This document shows, in pieces, positions 14,175 to 21,894 of a stretch of 25,006 nucleotides of DNA. How positions within the stretch are numbered: position 1 is the first letter of the stretch; every line of letters starts with the position of its first letter. The position numbers were made by a program, and so were the translations under genes. Origin of the DNA: a virus; the IMG/VR virus record IMGVR_UViG_3300021963_003708, positions 1 through 25,006 of that record. One strand, written 5' to 3'. The notes beneath the pieces are model-generated. The model was given only the letters and a program-made list of their open reading frames with translations. It did not search any database and was not told where the DNA came from.

Positions 14175-14203
14175 AGTATAACAAACTAATGTAAGAAAGT
14201 CAA
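14175..14203 (-). promoter_or_regulatory. Sigma70-type promoter of the winged-helix-like gene
   Basis: Minus strand TTGACT, 17 bases, TATACT. The -35 context GCTTGACT resembles the GCTTGACAA of three other promoters in the window. Confidence 0.7.
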
Positions 14204-14222
14204 GCACTATTCAGGTACAAAT

Positions 14223-14249
14223 TAAAAAAGACCCGACTTTCGCCGGGTC
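14223..14249 (-). terminator. Rho-independent terminator after the CobS-like gene
   Basis: Minus strand GACCCGGC-GAAA-GTCGGGTC, an 8-bp stem with a GNRA tetraloop and one G-T pair, followed by TTTTTT. The strongest terminator in the window. Confidence 0.93.
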
Positions 14250-14269
14250 AAGTGCTGAACCAACTTCAA

Positions 14270-15445
14270 TTAAAAGGGAATTTCTTCATCCATTGCCTGT
14301 TGAGGAATTTCAGGGGCAACTTGCGGTGCATTGATAGTATCAGCATTAGCACCCGCATCAACTTTGGTATAGAGGTCAAGGAAACTTGCCTTAGTGTCAT
14401 CATCAAAACGATTCAAACACAGGCCAATCGCCTTCATCTTATCACCAAAGATACCATAAGTTTCAACAATGTGTACCAAACGGCGGGTCGAAATCACTTC
14501 ATCACAACCGCCATCAACGAATGTTTTACGAATAACATCAGCCCATGTAACAAGTTTCTCACCGAACTCATCATCTTCACGGCCAACCGATACCAATTCT
14601 TTCTGAATGATTTTCTTTTCAGTCTTAGCAGGAGGAAATTCTTGTTCGTAAGTATTACGAAAACGCTCAAGGAAGGCTTCGTTCAATACGTTGGTAAACA
14701 TATAACGGCCATCTTCTGAACCTTTACCTTTTGTGTTCGCAGTAGCAAACACGGTAAAACCAGGAGCAGGGTGAATCAATTCACCTTTCTTTTTCAACAT
14801 GAAAGGTTTACCTTCAAGTACACGTTGAAGTGCCGAAAGGTTCTGAGCGCCGTAATCAATCTCATCAATACAAAGCACAGCGCCTTGTCGAGCGGCAGTG
14901 GTCACAGGACCATCACGCCATTCCATATTGCCGTCAACTAGAACATAGTTACCAAGCAAATCACTTTCATCGGTTTCAGGTGTCATTGACACACAGATAA
15001 ATTTACGTTTAGCTTTGGCACAGGCCTGTTCAACCGACATGGTCTTGCCGTTACCAGAATGGCCTGTAATGAATACAGGAAAGAATCGCATTGATTGAAC
15101 AATGGAAAGAACATCATCAAAGTTACCAAACGGAACATAATTCTTGTACAGTTTGGGAATCAAATCGGATGTTTCCAAATCCGTTGATATATTTTTAATT
15201 CGGTGTTCAGATTTATCTACAGTTTTTGTCATAGGCAATACTTGTGCGGTCATTTCAATTTCGGCACTAGGCACTTTATACAGTCCCCGACCAACTCGGT
15301 TATTTTCTTCTTTAGTGAAAAATTGAGCACCAGACATACCCAATTCTGAGCAGATACTTTTAATCTCAGCTTTTGTGACCGTTGACTTACCCAAAGAGGC
15401 AAGAGAAGCAAAAAACTTGGAACGATTATCAGCACGATTCATCAT
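14270..15445 (-). CDS. CobS/MoxR-like AAA+ ATPase
   Basis: 391 aa from ATG at 15445, supported by GGAG eight bases upstream. N-terminal 80 residues are a separate, possibly DNA- or partner-binding region. Numbering from an in-frame upstream codon eight earlier, Walker A is GHSGNGKT (136-143), Walker B AVLCIDEIDY (D202, E203), a sensor region FTVFATANTKGKG and an arginine-rich LERFRNTYE. This is the MoxR/CobS clade, whose members act as chaperone ATPases on a VWA-domain partner. CobS itself inserts cobalt into the corrin ring with CobT and CobN, but cobalt chelation is not shown here. The partner VWA gene is directly upstream, behind the same kind of promoter. Confidence 0.88.
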   Translation of the reverse strand: MMNRADNRSKFFASLASLGKSTVTKAEIKSICSELGMSGAQFFTKEENNRVGRGLYKVPSAEIEMTAQVLPMTKTVDKSEHRIKNISTDLETSDLIPKLYKNYVPFGNFDDVLSIVQSMRFFPVFITGHSGNGKTMSVEQACAKAKRKFICVSMTPETDESDLLGNYVLVDGNMEWRDGPVTTAARQGAVLCIDEIDYGAQNLSALQRVLEGKPFMLKKKGELIHPAPGFTVFATANTKGKGSEDGRYMFTNVLNEAFLERFRNTYEQEFPPAKTEKKIIQKELVSVGREDDEFGEKLVTWADVIRKTFVDGGCDEVISTRRLVHIVETYGIFGDKMKAIGLCLNRFDDDTKASFLDLYTKVDAGANADTINAPQVAPEIPQQAMDEEIPF

Positions 15446-15480
15446 AATATAAACTCCATCATCAATCAAATTATAGAACC

Positions 15481-15532
15481 ATTATACATCAGGTGGCTTT
15501 GTTTGTCAAGCCCCTGTTGTATAAAAGCAACA
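15481..15532 (-). promoter_or_regulatory. Promoter cassette B, upstream of the CobS-like gene
   Basis: Minus strand hairpin TGTTG...CAACA (15532-15515), then GGGGCTTGACA, 17 bases, TATAAT (15486-15481). The -35 and -10 are perfect consensus. The CAACAGGGGCTTGACAA block recurs before the CobT-like gene. Confidence 0.8.
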
Positions 15533-15533
15533 C

Positions 15534-17951
15534 TTAGGCAGCAATGCCCTGTATGAAACGGGAGACAAGCACCCGATTAACTTGTTTCTGTTTATTGAAT
15601 TTCATAAAAGCAGACTTCAACCGGTGTGCGGTAACTTTACCTTCAAATTCAAAATCTTCATCATCCGTTTGCAAATCATTACCACCAGAAATCATATAGA
15701 ATTCATTGTAGCCTTTAGTATTAGAAATCAAGAATTTATCTTCTCTGAGTTTCTTAACCAATTCTTTACTTCTATCTTGAGCTACCCATTGATTGGTTTC
15801 TTCTTTCAGGTCCTGAATAGATTTACCATTTTCATCAACATATCGGTTGTAGATAGCAGCACGAGCATAACCGTGGCGACCAGCAACAATGAAGAAACCA
15901 AAAACTTTGGACTTCGTAACTGCCTTAAACCAAGTTAATGTAGCACGAAGCAATGGGTCAGAAGCACTTGCACCTTTTTCTTCCAGTTTTGTTTCAAATT
16001 TATTTTTACGGTCAACCAATACAACATTCTGATATCGTTGGTCAAACCACTTTGTGGCTACACCAATAACATTTTGGCCAGAGCGTCTATCATAAACTTC
16101 ACCTTGAACATTCACGCTGTGGGTGTAGTCAGAATCACCGTCATGGACAACAATTAAACTGGTCATGTCAAGGTTATTAATCTTTTTGAATTCTTGCATG
16201 ACTGGTGCAATCGCAAAGATTGATTGAATCAAAGGTGTATTAGCCAAACTTTCAGATTCAGGTCTGCCAATTTTAGTGTAACGACCTTGTGAATAACCTT
16301 CTTTCAACAGAACCATATTACGCAAGCATTTGTTATACTCGGCATTAGTCATCTTTGAATTCAGGTACTCACGCAGATGGACATTGGACAAATTGATTTC
16401 ACCAACATTATTGGCAAAAGAACTCAAATCATTTTCTTTGATAGTATACCTATTAAGTTTCATATCAATGTAACGAACATCCATGTTGTCAGTAAAAGAA
16501 TACACAACAAAAGGAATATTCACTTTGCGACAGAACATGGTAAGAACCAAAATCTGTTCAATTGAACCTGCCATGTTATCCGACATAGAACCAGAATAGT
16601 CAAGTAACAACACCAGACCGTGAGACTTACCTTTAGGGATATGCATCACTTTACGGAAGATATTGTCATCGAATTTGTAACCAGCAAGGCGACCAATATC
16701 AATGTCACCAGAATCGGAAACTTTATTTTTGGCAAACGCTTTCGCTGCCTTTCTCATTTCAAATTCTTTGGCAAGCAAAGAAACATAACGCTCATTCTTA
16801 CGTTTGAATTCGGTTACCAATTCTTTGACATAACTTTCTTTCAAAGCATAATACGGGTCTTTATCAGCGATACGACCATCATAATATTCAGAAAGCAATT
16901 CTTGAACACGTTTAGCAGGCGTATAAATGTTTTTGGCCTGAATAGTAGGCACATTTATATACACATACTCTTTACACTTTTCATCAAGAAGCAAGTCTTC
17001 ATTCGTGCGGTAAGTATCGTCAGTTTCACACTTAGGTGCAAACTGGTCACCATATGATTCGGTAGAATCTTTGAAACGATTTAGTTTAGTGCCATTTTCA
17101 TCGGGCACTTCTTCTGGTTGTTCTTCCGATTCAGGAACATCTTTATTGCCAGATTCGTTTTTGTTTTCAGAATCATCAGCTTCATCCGTTTCTTCTGGTT
17201 GCTCATCTTGAGCTTCATCGGATTGTTTTGTATCTTTAGGTTTCTCAGACGACCGTTCAGGTTCTTGATTAGAATCGGTTTCTTCCGAATCATAATCATA
17301 TTCATAATCATCTTCATAATCGTCACCATCATCGGAACGGCCAAACGATTGGAAATCTTGCATTTCCATCATTTCAAATTGCTCATCTTTTGAGTATGCG
17401 TAAATTTCATCCGTAACACGCATAACATCATCCCAAGTTTCTAGTGCAAGAACCTTGTTAATTAGGTTTTGTTCATCTTGGGAAAACTTAATGTAAGTGG
17501 CAGTATATTGCGATTTGGTAAAAATATTCAAACGCTCAACGAATGCCATGCCGTTAATATCACGGCCTTTAATGCCGAAGAAATCTCGGTCCATCAATTC
17601 TTGGTAAGCATTACGAAAAGATTTGGTCAGGCCAGGATAACGGCGTTTAACTTTCTTTTCAATACGAGCATCTTCAACAACATTAAGGAATGATTTAAAG
17701 TTTTTACCTTTACTTTTATCAACAACGGCATCATGCCAACCATCCGCAGGTGTGTACAATGCATGGCCAACCTCATGACCGCAAAGCAGGTCGTACAAGT
17801 CACCAGTCATATTTTGCCAAATTGGCAAATACAGTACACGATTTACGGGGTCAAATTTAGCGGTGCGAATCTTTTGGTGTTGCACCGTGAGGTTCTCGGT
17901 TGCCATCAATTTGGCAAGCTGAGACTTTTGTTCGGCAGTAAAAGTTGTCAT
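15534..17951 (-). CDS. CobT-like VWA protein with N-terminal HExxH metallopeptidase-type domain
   Basis: 805 aa. N-terminal region has GHEVGHALYTP (H59, E60, H63) followed by LNVVEDARIEKK (E93 as a likely third ligand), a zinc gluzincin-like arrangement. Residues 205-290 are a highly acidic, Ser/Glu/Asp-rich linker, as in CobT. The VWA domain begins near 445 with the MIDAS motif LLLDYSGSMSDN (D451, S453, S455) and runs to about 700. Proteins of this architecture pair with a MoxR/CobS ATPase, encoded just downstream. RBS TAGGA lies seven bases before the ATG. Roles in metal insertion, in protein remodelling or in proteolysis are all possible; the cobalamin label should not be taken as established. 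Confidence 0.85.
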   Translation of the reverse strand: MTTFTAEQKSQLAKLMATENLTVQHQKIRTAKFDPVNRVLYLPIWQNMTGDLYDLLCGHEVGHALYTPADGWHDAVVDKSKGKNFKSFLNVVEDARIEKKVKRRYPGLTKSFRNAYQELMDRDFFGIKGRDINGMAFVERLNIFTKSQYTATYIKFSQDEQNLINKVLALETWDDVMRVTDEIYAYSKDEQFEMMEMQDFQSFGRSDDGDDYEDDYEYDYDSEETDSNQEPERSSEKPKDTKQSDEAQDEQPEETDEADDSENKNESGNKDVPESEEQPEEVPDENGTKLNRFKDSTESYGDQFAPKCETDDTYRTNEDLLLDEKCKEYVYINVPTIQAKNIYTPAKRVQELLSEYYDGRIADKDPYYALKESYVKELVTEFKRKNERYVSLLAKEFEMRKAAKAFAKNKVSDSGDIDIGRLAGYKFDDNIFRKVMHIPKGKSHGLVLLLDYSGSMSDNMAGSIEQILVLTMFCRKVNIPFVVYSFTDNMDVRYIDMKLNRYTIKENDLSSFANNVGEINLSNVHLREYLNSKMTNAEYNKCLRNMVLLKEGYSQGRYTKIGRPESESLANTPLIQSIFAIAPVMQEFKKINNLDMTSLIVVHDGDSDYTHSVNVQGEVYDRRSGQNVIGVATKWFDQRYQNVVLVDRKNKFETKLEEKGASASDPLLRATLTWFKAVTKSKVFGFFIVAGRHGYARAAIYNRYVDENGKSIQDLKEETNQWVAQDRSKELVKKLREDKFLISNTKGYNEFYMISGGNDLQTDDEDFEFEGKVTAHRLKSAFMKFNKQKQVNRVLVSRFIQGIAA

Positions 17952-17980
17952 TTAGATATCCTATTACGATTTATAGGACT

Positions 17981-18033
17981 ATTATAACATAACTGGCCGT
18001 CTTGTCAAGCCCCCTGTTGCGGTAAAACAACAG
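17981..18033 (-). promoter_or_regulatory. Promoter cassette A, upstream of the CobT-like gene
   Basis: Minus strand hairpin CTGTTG...CAACAG (18033-18014), then GGGGGCTTGACA, 16 bases, TATAAT (17986-17981). Almost the same as cassette B, with one extra G and a spacer one base shorter. Confidence 0.8.
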
Positions 18034-18059
18034 TCGGGAAGTCAATGGAATCAGAGGGT

Positions 18060-18122
18060 TGGAGCGGATAACAAGAGTTAAACTTGCCTGCCTATGGGGA
18101 TAGGTTGTCTCGGACTCTCCGC
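18060..18122 (-). ncRNA. tRNA-like small RNA of unknown class
   Basis: 63 bases in a 215-base gap without ORFs. Minus-strand reading: an acceptor-like stem GCGGAGA/TATCCGC (one mismatch), an 11-base unpaired segment GTCCGAGACAA, a 5-bp hairpin CCTAT-CCCC-ATAGG, then a T-arm GCAAG-TTTAACT-CTTGT with a 7-base loop close to the TTCRANY pattern, and TCCA at the end. It is too short for a tRNA, lacks a proper anticodon loop and D-arm, and no tmRNA tag is visible. A perfect sigma70 promoter precedes it, predicting a start near 18126. It could be a degenerate tRNA, the acceptor piece of a split RNA, or a leader for the CobT-like gene. Confidence 0.45.
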
Positions 18123-18132
18123 AATTGTGTTT

Positions 18133-18161
18133 ATTATATAATTATATATGCACTTTGTCAA
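18133..18161 (-). promoter_or_regulatory. Consensus sigma70 promoter for the tRNA-like RNA
   Basis: Minus strand TTGACA (18161-18156), 17 bases, TATAAT (18138-18133). Both boxes and the spacing are ideal. It starts six bases past the DruA-like stop codon. Confidence 0.85.
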
Positions 18162-18166
18162 GCGTT

Positions 18167-19444
18167 TTAACGACCAACTTGGCAGAGATACTTATCTTTT
18201 GCCTGTTCCCATGTTAGGTAACATAGGTCATCATAGAAAAGGGTATCATTATTATTACGACTTTTCTTTACTAACTGTTTGATACGGGGTTTCGCATGTT
18301 TGGTTTTCCAAATCTCAACCAATGCCTCTACGCTTGTATCAAACGATTTAACCAAGTCTTTATCTTCAATTTTTTTGTTTAGATAATCAATACTGTTATC
18401 ATATAAAGGTGACCAGTAAATACCACGAGCATGGTCTGTACGAATCAATTCTTTAGGAATGTCCAACTTACTATAAACAAATTGTAATGAACGATTCTTA
18501 TGGTCACGCTTATGTGGTTGTCCTGATGGTTTCTTTGCAACATACCATTCAAAATACTTGCGTGTATGTTTAGCACGAAGCCAATCACGAATCTCATAAC
18601 GAGTATCTTTCTCAGGTTCAAATGATACAGAACCTGCGGTGAAACCCATTTTCTGCCAGTGGTCTAGACCATCATACTGTGATAGACCATCGGCCTTTGT
18701 ACGACCATATAATGATGTAGTTGTTACCGAAACAAGTGTGTCACCATAAAGTTTCTTCCATAATTGTTGCACAGGGTCAGCAAGGCATAACAATGCAAGT
18801 AGTTTACCACCAACGTAATTGAAACCAAGTGGTTGCAAAGGAACAATTGTAGAGCCGATTGCAGAATGATTAATCATACCGCCTTGTGTTTTCAACTCTC
18901 TTGGCCAACCAATGTGATTGTCACGAGGTGTCAGGTCAAGGAAGTCAGATGAAATACAAATAACACCAAGATATTTCTTAGTTACTTTATCACGGATAAC
19001 AAAGTTAAGATTACGCCCAATGTTAGAATTGTTCTTCATTGTTGATGAGAATGTTCTAATACAATTCCAAAGTTCAGGCAGGTCTGCCTCTTTGTTTGTA
19101 TAAAGCATTTCAGGTTGTAGATTCAAATAATCTTCAGGTGTTTCAGGTACCCAAAAATTAGATTTGACTTCTGCAATTGCACGGCGTTGACCTTCATCAG
19201 CAAGAACCCGTGTCTCACCTTCCCACAAATCATTCACAACAACCGATGGGTACTTGTCTTGAACCTCACACCACTTTTGATATAGTGTGTATTCTTTAAC
19301 ATCCATACCAGAAACAAACGTGAGGTCTTTGATAATCTTATCACGCAATACTTCGTCAGTTAAAATGGCAGGTTCAACATTGTGTTCTTGCCATTTTGTC
19401 CATTGTGTTTCTACATCATCTTTAGCGTCAAACGTATAACTCAT
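18167..19444 (-). CDS. DruA-like protein (DUF4338)
   Basis: 425 aa. The central region carries the pattern I associate with DUF4338/DruA: YLGVICISSDFLDLTPRDNH (159-177), IGWPRELKTQGGMINHSAIG, IVPLQPLGFNYVGGKLLALL and DPVQQLWKKLYGDTLVSVTT. DruA is a component of the Druantia anti-phage system, and the domain also occurs in stand-alone and transposase-linked proteins. Here no other Druantia component is present and the gene shares one base with the deformylase stop (TAATG), so it is part of a phage operon. A nucleic-acid role is plausible. The family call rests on motif memory and is moderate. Confidence 0.6.
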   Translation of the reverse strand: MSYTFDAKDDVETQWTKWQEHNVEPAILTDEVLRDKIIKDLTFVSGMDVKEYTLYQKWCEVQDKYPSVVVNDLWEGETRVLADEGQRRAIAEVKSNFWVPETPEDYLNLQPEMLYTNKEADLPELWNCIRTFSSTMKNNSNIGRNLNFVIRDKVTKKYLGVICISSDFLDLTPRDNHIGWPRELKTQGGMINHSAIGSTIVPLQPLGFNYVGGKLLALLCLADPVQQLWKKLYGDTLVSVTTTSLYGRTKADGLSQYDGLDHWQKMGFTAGSVSFEPEKDTRYEIRDWLRAKHTRKYFEWYVAKKPSGQPHKRDHKNRSLQFVYSKLDIPKELIRTDHARGIYWSPLYDNSIDYLNKKIEDKDLVKSFDTSVEALVEIWKTKHAKPRIKQLVKKSRNNNDTLFYDDLCYLTWEQAKDKYLCQVGR

Positions 19445-20019
19445 TATTTGTTTTTCTCAAATTTTCTAAACTTCTTCATCATCTTGGCTTGTTTTTGTCT
19501 TGCTAACAACATAGAAGTTTCACCAACATGTTTTGTAAATTTAATTCCATTCAGGTGGTCTAACTCATGTTGAAAACAACGTGCAGTCAAACCGTCTAGC
19601 CTTACCTGTTTGAGTTCACCATTTTCATTAGTGTATTCTACCTCAATAGATTTAGGTCTTTCTATTTTAAGTGATAAAGCAGGGAAAGAGAGGCAACCTT
19701 CACCTTGTTTTTCAACTTCTGCCGATGTAGATATGATTTTTGGATTGATACAGGCAATTTGAAATTGGTCTGTACCTATAATAAACACTCTTTGGAATAT
19801 ACCACACTGGTTTGCCGCCAAACCAAGGCCTGAATATTCTTTCATTGTCAATTTCAATTGTTGAACCAACTTTGTCATTTGCGGATTAGGCAAAGAAGAA
19901 GTATATTCTGGAATCTTTTCAGACAACATAGGAAGGTTGTCGCTAAAAACTGGCAACAACTCAACTTTTTCTTCTTTAATAATACCTAAACCAGTATCAA
20001 TTGTTAATACATCACTCAT
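19444..20019 (-). CDS. def: Peptide deformylase
   Basis: 191 aa. All three motifs are present: GLGLAANQ (64-71), EGCLSFP (C109 as metal ligand) and QHELDHL (H151, E152, H155). It removes the formyl group from nascent protein N-termini using Fe or Zn. Phage deformylases are often shortened; this one keeps a C-terminal basic helix (QAKMMKKFRKFEK) and has an N-terminal region of about 20 residues before the usual start of the domain. Start overlaps the stop of the 57-aa gene by 8 bases. Confidence 0.95.
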   Translation of the reverse strand: MSDVLTIDTGLGIIKEEKVELLPVFSDNLPMLSEKIPEYTSSLPNPQMTKLVQQLKLTMKEYSGLGLAANQCGIFQRVFIIGTDQFQIACINPKIISTSAEVEKQGEGCLSFPALSLKIERPKSIEVEYTNENGELKQVRLDGLTARCFQHELDHLNGIKFTKHVGETSMLLARQKQAKMMKKFRKFEKNK

Positions 20020-20185
20020 CTTTATTCACCCAATCTTCTGCAAAAAATTCTGCATCTTCTTCATTTACAAATTTAGCTGTGTAGTATATACCCGATGAAC
20101 TCTTTACTGTGGTAAAGTAACCATGTTCATCTTTATATACAGTTGCTTCCGTTTTCTCACCAAAAAATTTACTCAATTCTTTCAT
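20012..20185 (-). CDS. Small protein, unknown function
   Basis: 57 aa starting MKELSKFFGEKTEATVYKDE and ending AEDWVNKDE. A beta-hairpin-like centre (GYFTTVKSSSGIYYTAKF) followed by an acidic helix (NEEDAEFFAEDW). Overlaps gp46 by 4 bases (ATGA) and the deformylase by 8. This tight placement supports it as real. No function recognised. Confidence 0.7.
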   Translation of the reverse strand: MKELSKFFGEKTEATVYKDEHGYFTTVKSSSGIYYTAKFVNEEDAEFFAEDWVNKDE

Positions 20186-21894
20186 TTAACAATCCTACTA
20201 AAGTTTTTAACTTTCTCAAAACGAATCACATTCGCAAATTTGTCTTGTAAGATATCGCCCTTGTGTGAGATTACAAACAGGTTAACACCCTCAAGCATAT
20301 GAAGAATCTTCATTAGTTCTTCTGTACCATTCGTATCAAGGCTTGAATCAAACACTTCATCAAGTATCAATAAATTGGTGTTGGAAGAATTCTTCAACTT
20401 GGCCACGGCACGCCATGTCAACATCAATGCCATATCAATACGTTGTTTTTCACCCTCACTAAAATTGTTATAGGTGAAATCATCACGATGCCTTGACTTG
20501 ATTGTTTCTTTGAATGATTCATCAAGGTTAAAGTTGACAAAGAAATCCAAAGACGCTAAATACTTGTTGACAAGTTTATTAATTATAGGCAGGTACTGTT
20601 TAATAATCTTGGTCTTGATACCAGTATCTTTCAACAAACCAGAAGCGACTTCGTAATATGTTTTTTCTTGTATTAGCTCTTTCAACTCTGCTTGCAGTTG
20701 AGACAAAGAACCCTTTAATTCTTTCAGGTCTTGTTCTTCTTTTTCTGTCGTTACCTTGGATTGCTTAAGAGATAAAATCTCTTTCTCCAATTTGGAAATA
20801 TACTTGTTTGTTTCCGTAATTGTTGTATTCTTCGTAGCGATTTCAATTTGTTTTGCCTGAATCTGTTTTTGGATTTCAGCAATAACATTTAACTTATTCT
20901 GTTCTTCGATTAATTTTTGTTCGAGCTCGGTGAGGCCGTGCTCACATTTGTTGGCCTTATCGGATAGACTGTTAAGTTCCGTCTCTTTAAACCCCATGGC
21001 AATGGCTTGCCTACAGGTTGGACAACTATCATTTGATTCAAAGAAATGTATATCTTTTCGAAATTTGGATAAGTTGCTTTCAATTTGCGATTCAAGTTTT
21101 CCAAGTTTCTTGACCTTACTCTCAATTTCAGTCTTACTAGCGACTTGTTTGGAGAGGTTCGATACATCTTGTGTAAGTCCGTTAATTTCTTCATGTATGG
21201 TTTGTACCACACCCTGATTACTCTGTACCTCTTGAACATATTGAGTCACCTTATTTTCATTGTTCTCCTTCAAACTCTTGATATGTTTATCTTGTAAATC
21301 ATATCGTTGTTGAGTTAATTCGGATTCAGATTTCTTTTGTGTAGTCAAATCTTTATTGTTTGTCAACCTATCTTTCAATAGACCATTCATGGTAGAAAAG
21401 ATTTGAATGTCTAATAGGTCTTCAATGATTGCTCTGCGGTCAGATGCCGACAATTGCATAAAGGGAACAAAAGATGCACTACCCAAGATAACAATCTGAG
21501 TAAATGATTTGTAGTTTAATTTGAGAATGAACTTCTCAAGGTATTCTTGATAGTCTCTTACTGCCGCATCTTGATTCAATAACTCACCATCACAATAGAT
21601 TTCAAACTTGTTCGGTTTGATACCACGAATGACCTTGTATGATTTATTGTTTGAATCAAATTCAACTTCAACGACACAATCTTTACCATTGATTGAATTC
21701 AATAGGTTAGGTTTGTTGACATTACGAAACGCCTTACCGAACAAACCAAAACACAATGCATCAAGCATTGTTGATTTGCCAGAACCATTTTCACCAACAA
21801 CTAATGTGTTTTGGTTATTATCAAGTTTGATTTCTGTATAATAATTACCAGTTGAAAGTAAATTCTTCCAACGGACAAAACGAAATATAATCAT
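20182..21894 (-). CDS. 46: Recombination endonuclease subunit, SbcC/Rad50-like ATPase (T4 gp46)
   Basis: 570 aa, close to T4 gp46 (560 aa). Walker A VVGENGSGKST (33-42), long coiled coil about 175-415, zinc hook CPTC (C291, C294), ABC signature NFSEGEKQRIDMAL (478-490), Walker B LLILDEVFDSSLD (508-520) and H-loop VISHKGD. With gp47 it resects DNA ends for recombination-dependent replication. Start overlaps gp47 stop by 4 bases. Confidence 0.97.
   Translation of the reverse strand: MIIFRFVRWKNLLSTGNYYTEIKLDNNQNTLVVGENGSGKSTMLDALCFGLFGKAFRNVNKPNLLNSINGKDCVVEVEFDSNNKSYKVIRGIKPNKFEIYCDGELLNQDAAVRDYQEYLEKFILKLNYKSFTQIVILGSASFVPFMQLSASDRRAIIEDLLDIQIFSTMNGLLKDRLTNNKDLTTQKKSESELTQQRYDLQDKHIKSLKENNENKVTQYVQEVQSNQGVVQTIHEEINGLTQDVSNLSKQVASKTEIESKVKKLGKLESQIESNLSKFRKDIHFFESNDSCPTCRQAIAMGFKETELNSLSDKANKCEHGLTELEQKLIEEQNKLNVIAEIQKQIQAKQIEIATKNTTITETNKYISKLEKEILSLKQSKVTTEKEEQDLKELKGSLSQLQAELKELIQEKTYYEVASGLLKDTGIKTKIIKQYLPIINKLVNKYLASLDFFVNFNLDESFKETIKSRHRDDFTYNNFSEGEKQRIDMALMLTWRAVAKLKNSSNTNLLILDEVFDSSLDTNGTEELMKILHMLEGVNLFVISHKGDILQDKFANVIRFEKVKNFSRIVK

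Noticed and set aside
16620-17057. Plus-strand ORF of 145 codons
   Set aside because: It is antisense to the CobT-like gene and its composition (Ile/Phe rich) is that of a reverse-frame shadow.
17081-17344. Met/Lys-rich minus-strand ORF in another frame
   Set aside because: It is the out-of-frame reading of the acidic repeat-like linker of the CobT-like protein.
14270-17951. Cobalamin biosynthesis function for the CobS/CobT-like pair
   Set aside because: Similarity is to the general MoxR-VWA pairing. No CobN, corrin genes or cobalamin riboswitch are visible in this window.
17960-17975. T4-type late promoter (TATAAATC) before the CobT-like gene
   Set aside because: It differs from TATAAATA and sits just after a stronger sigma70 -10, so one match in AT-rich DNA is not convincing.
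18060-18122. Tetrahydrofolate riboswitch
   Set aside because: The ends (GGAGAG... and ...ATCCGCTCC) recall the class I aptamer's terminal strands as I remember them, but the internal helices and conserved core are missing and the length is too short.
18060-18122. Ordinary tRNA gene
   Set aside because: The fold is 63 bases, has no D-stem, and the middle hairpin has a 4-base loop instead of a 7-base anticodon loop.
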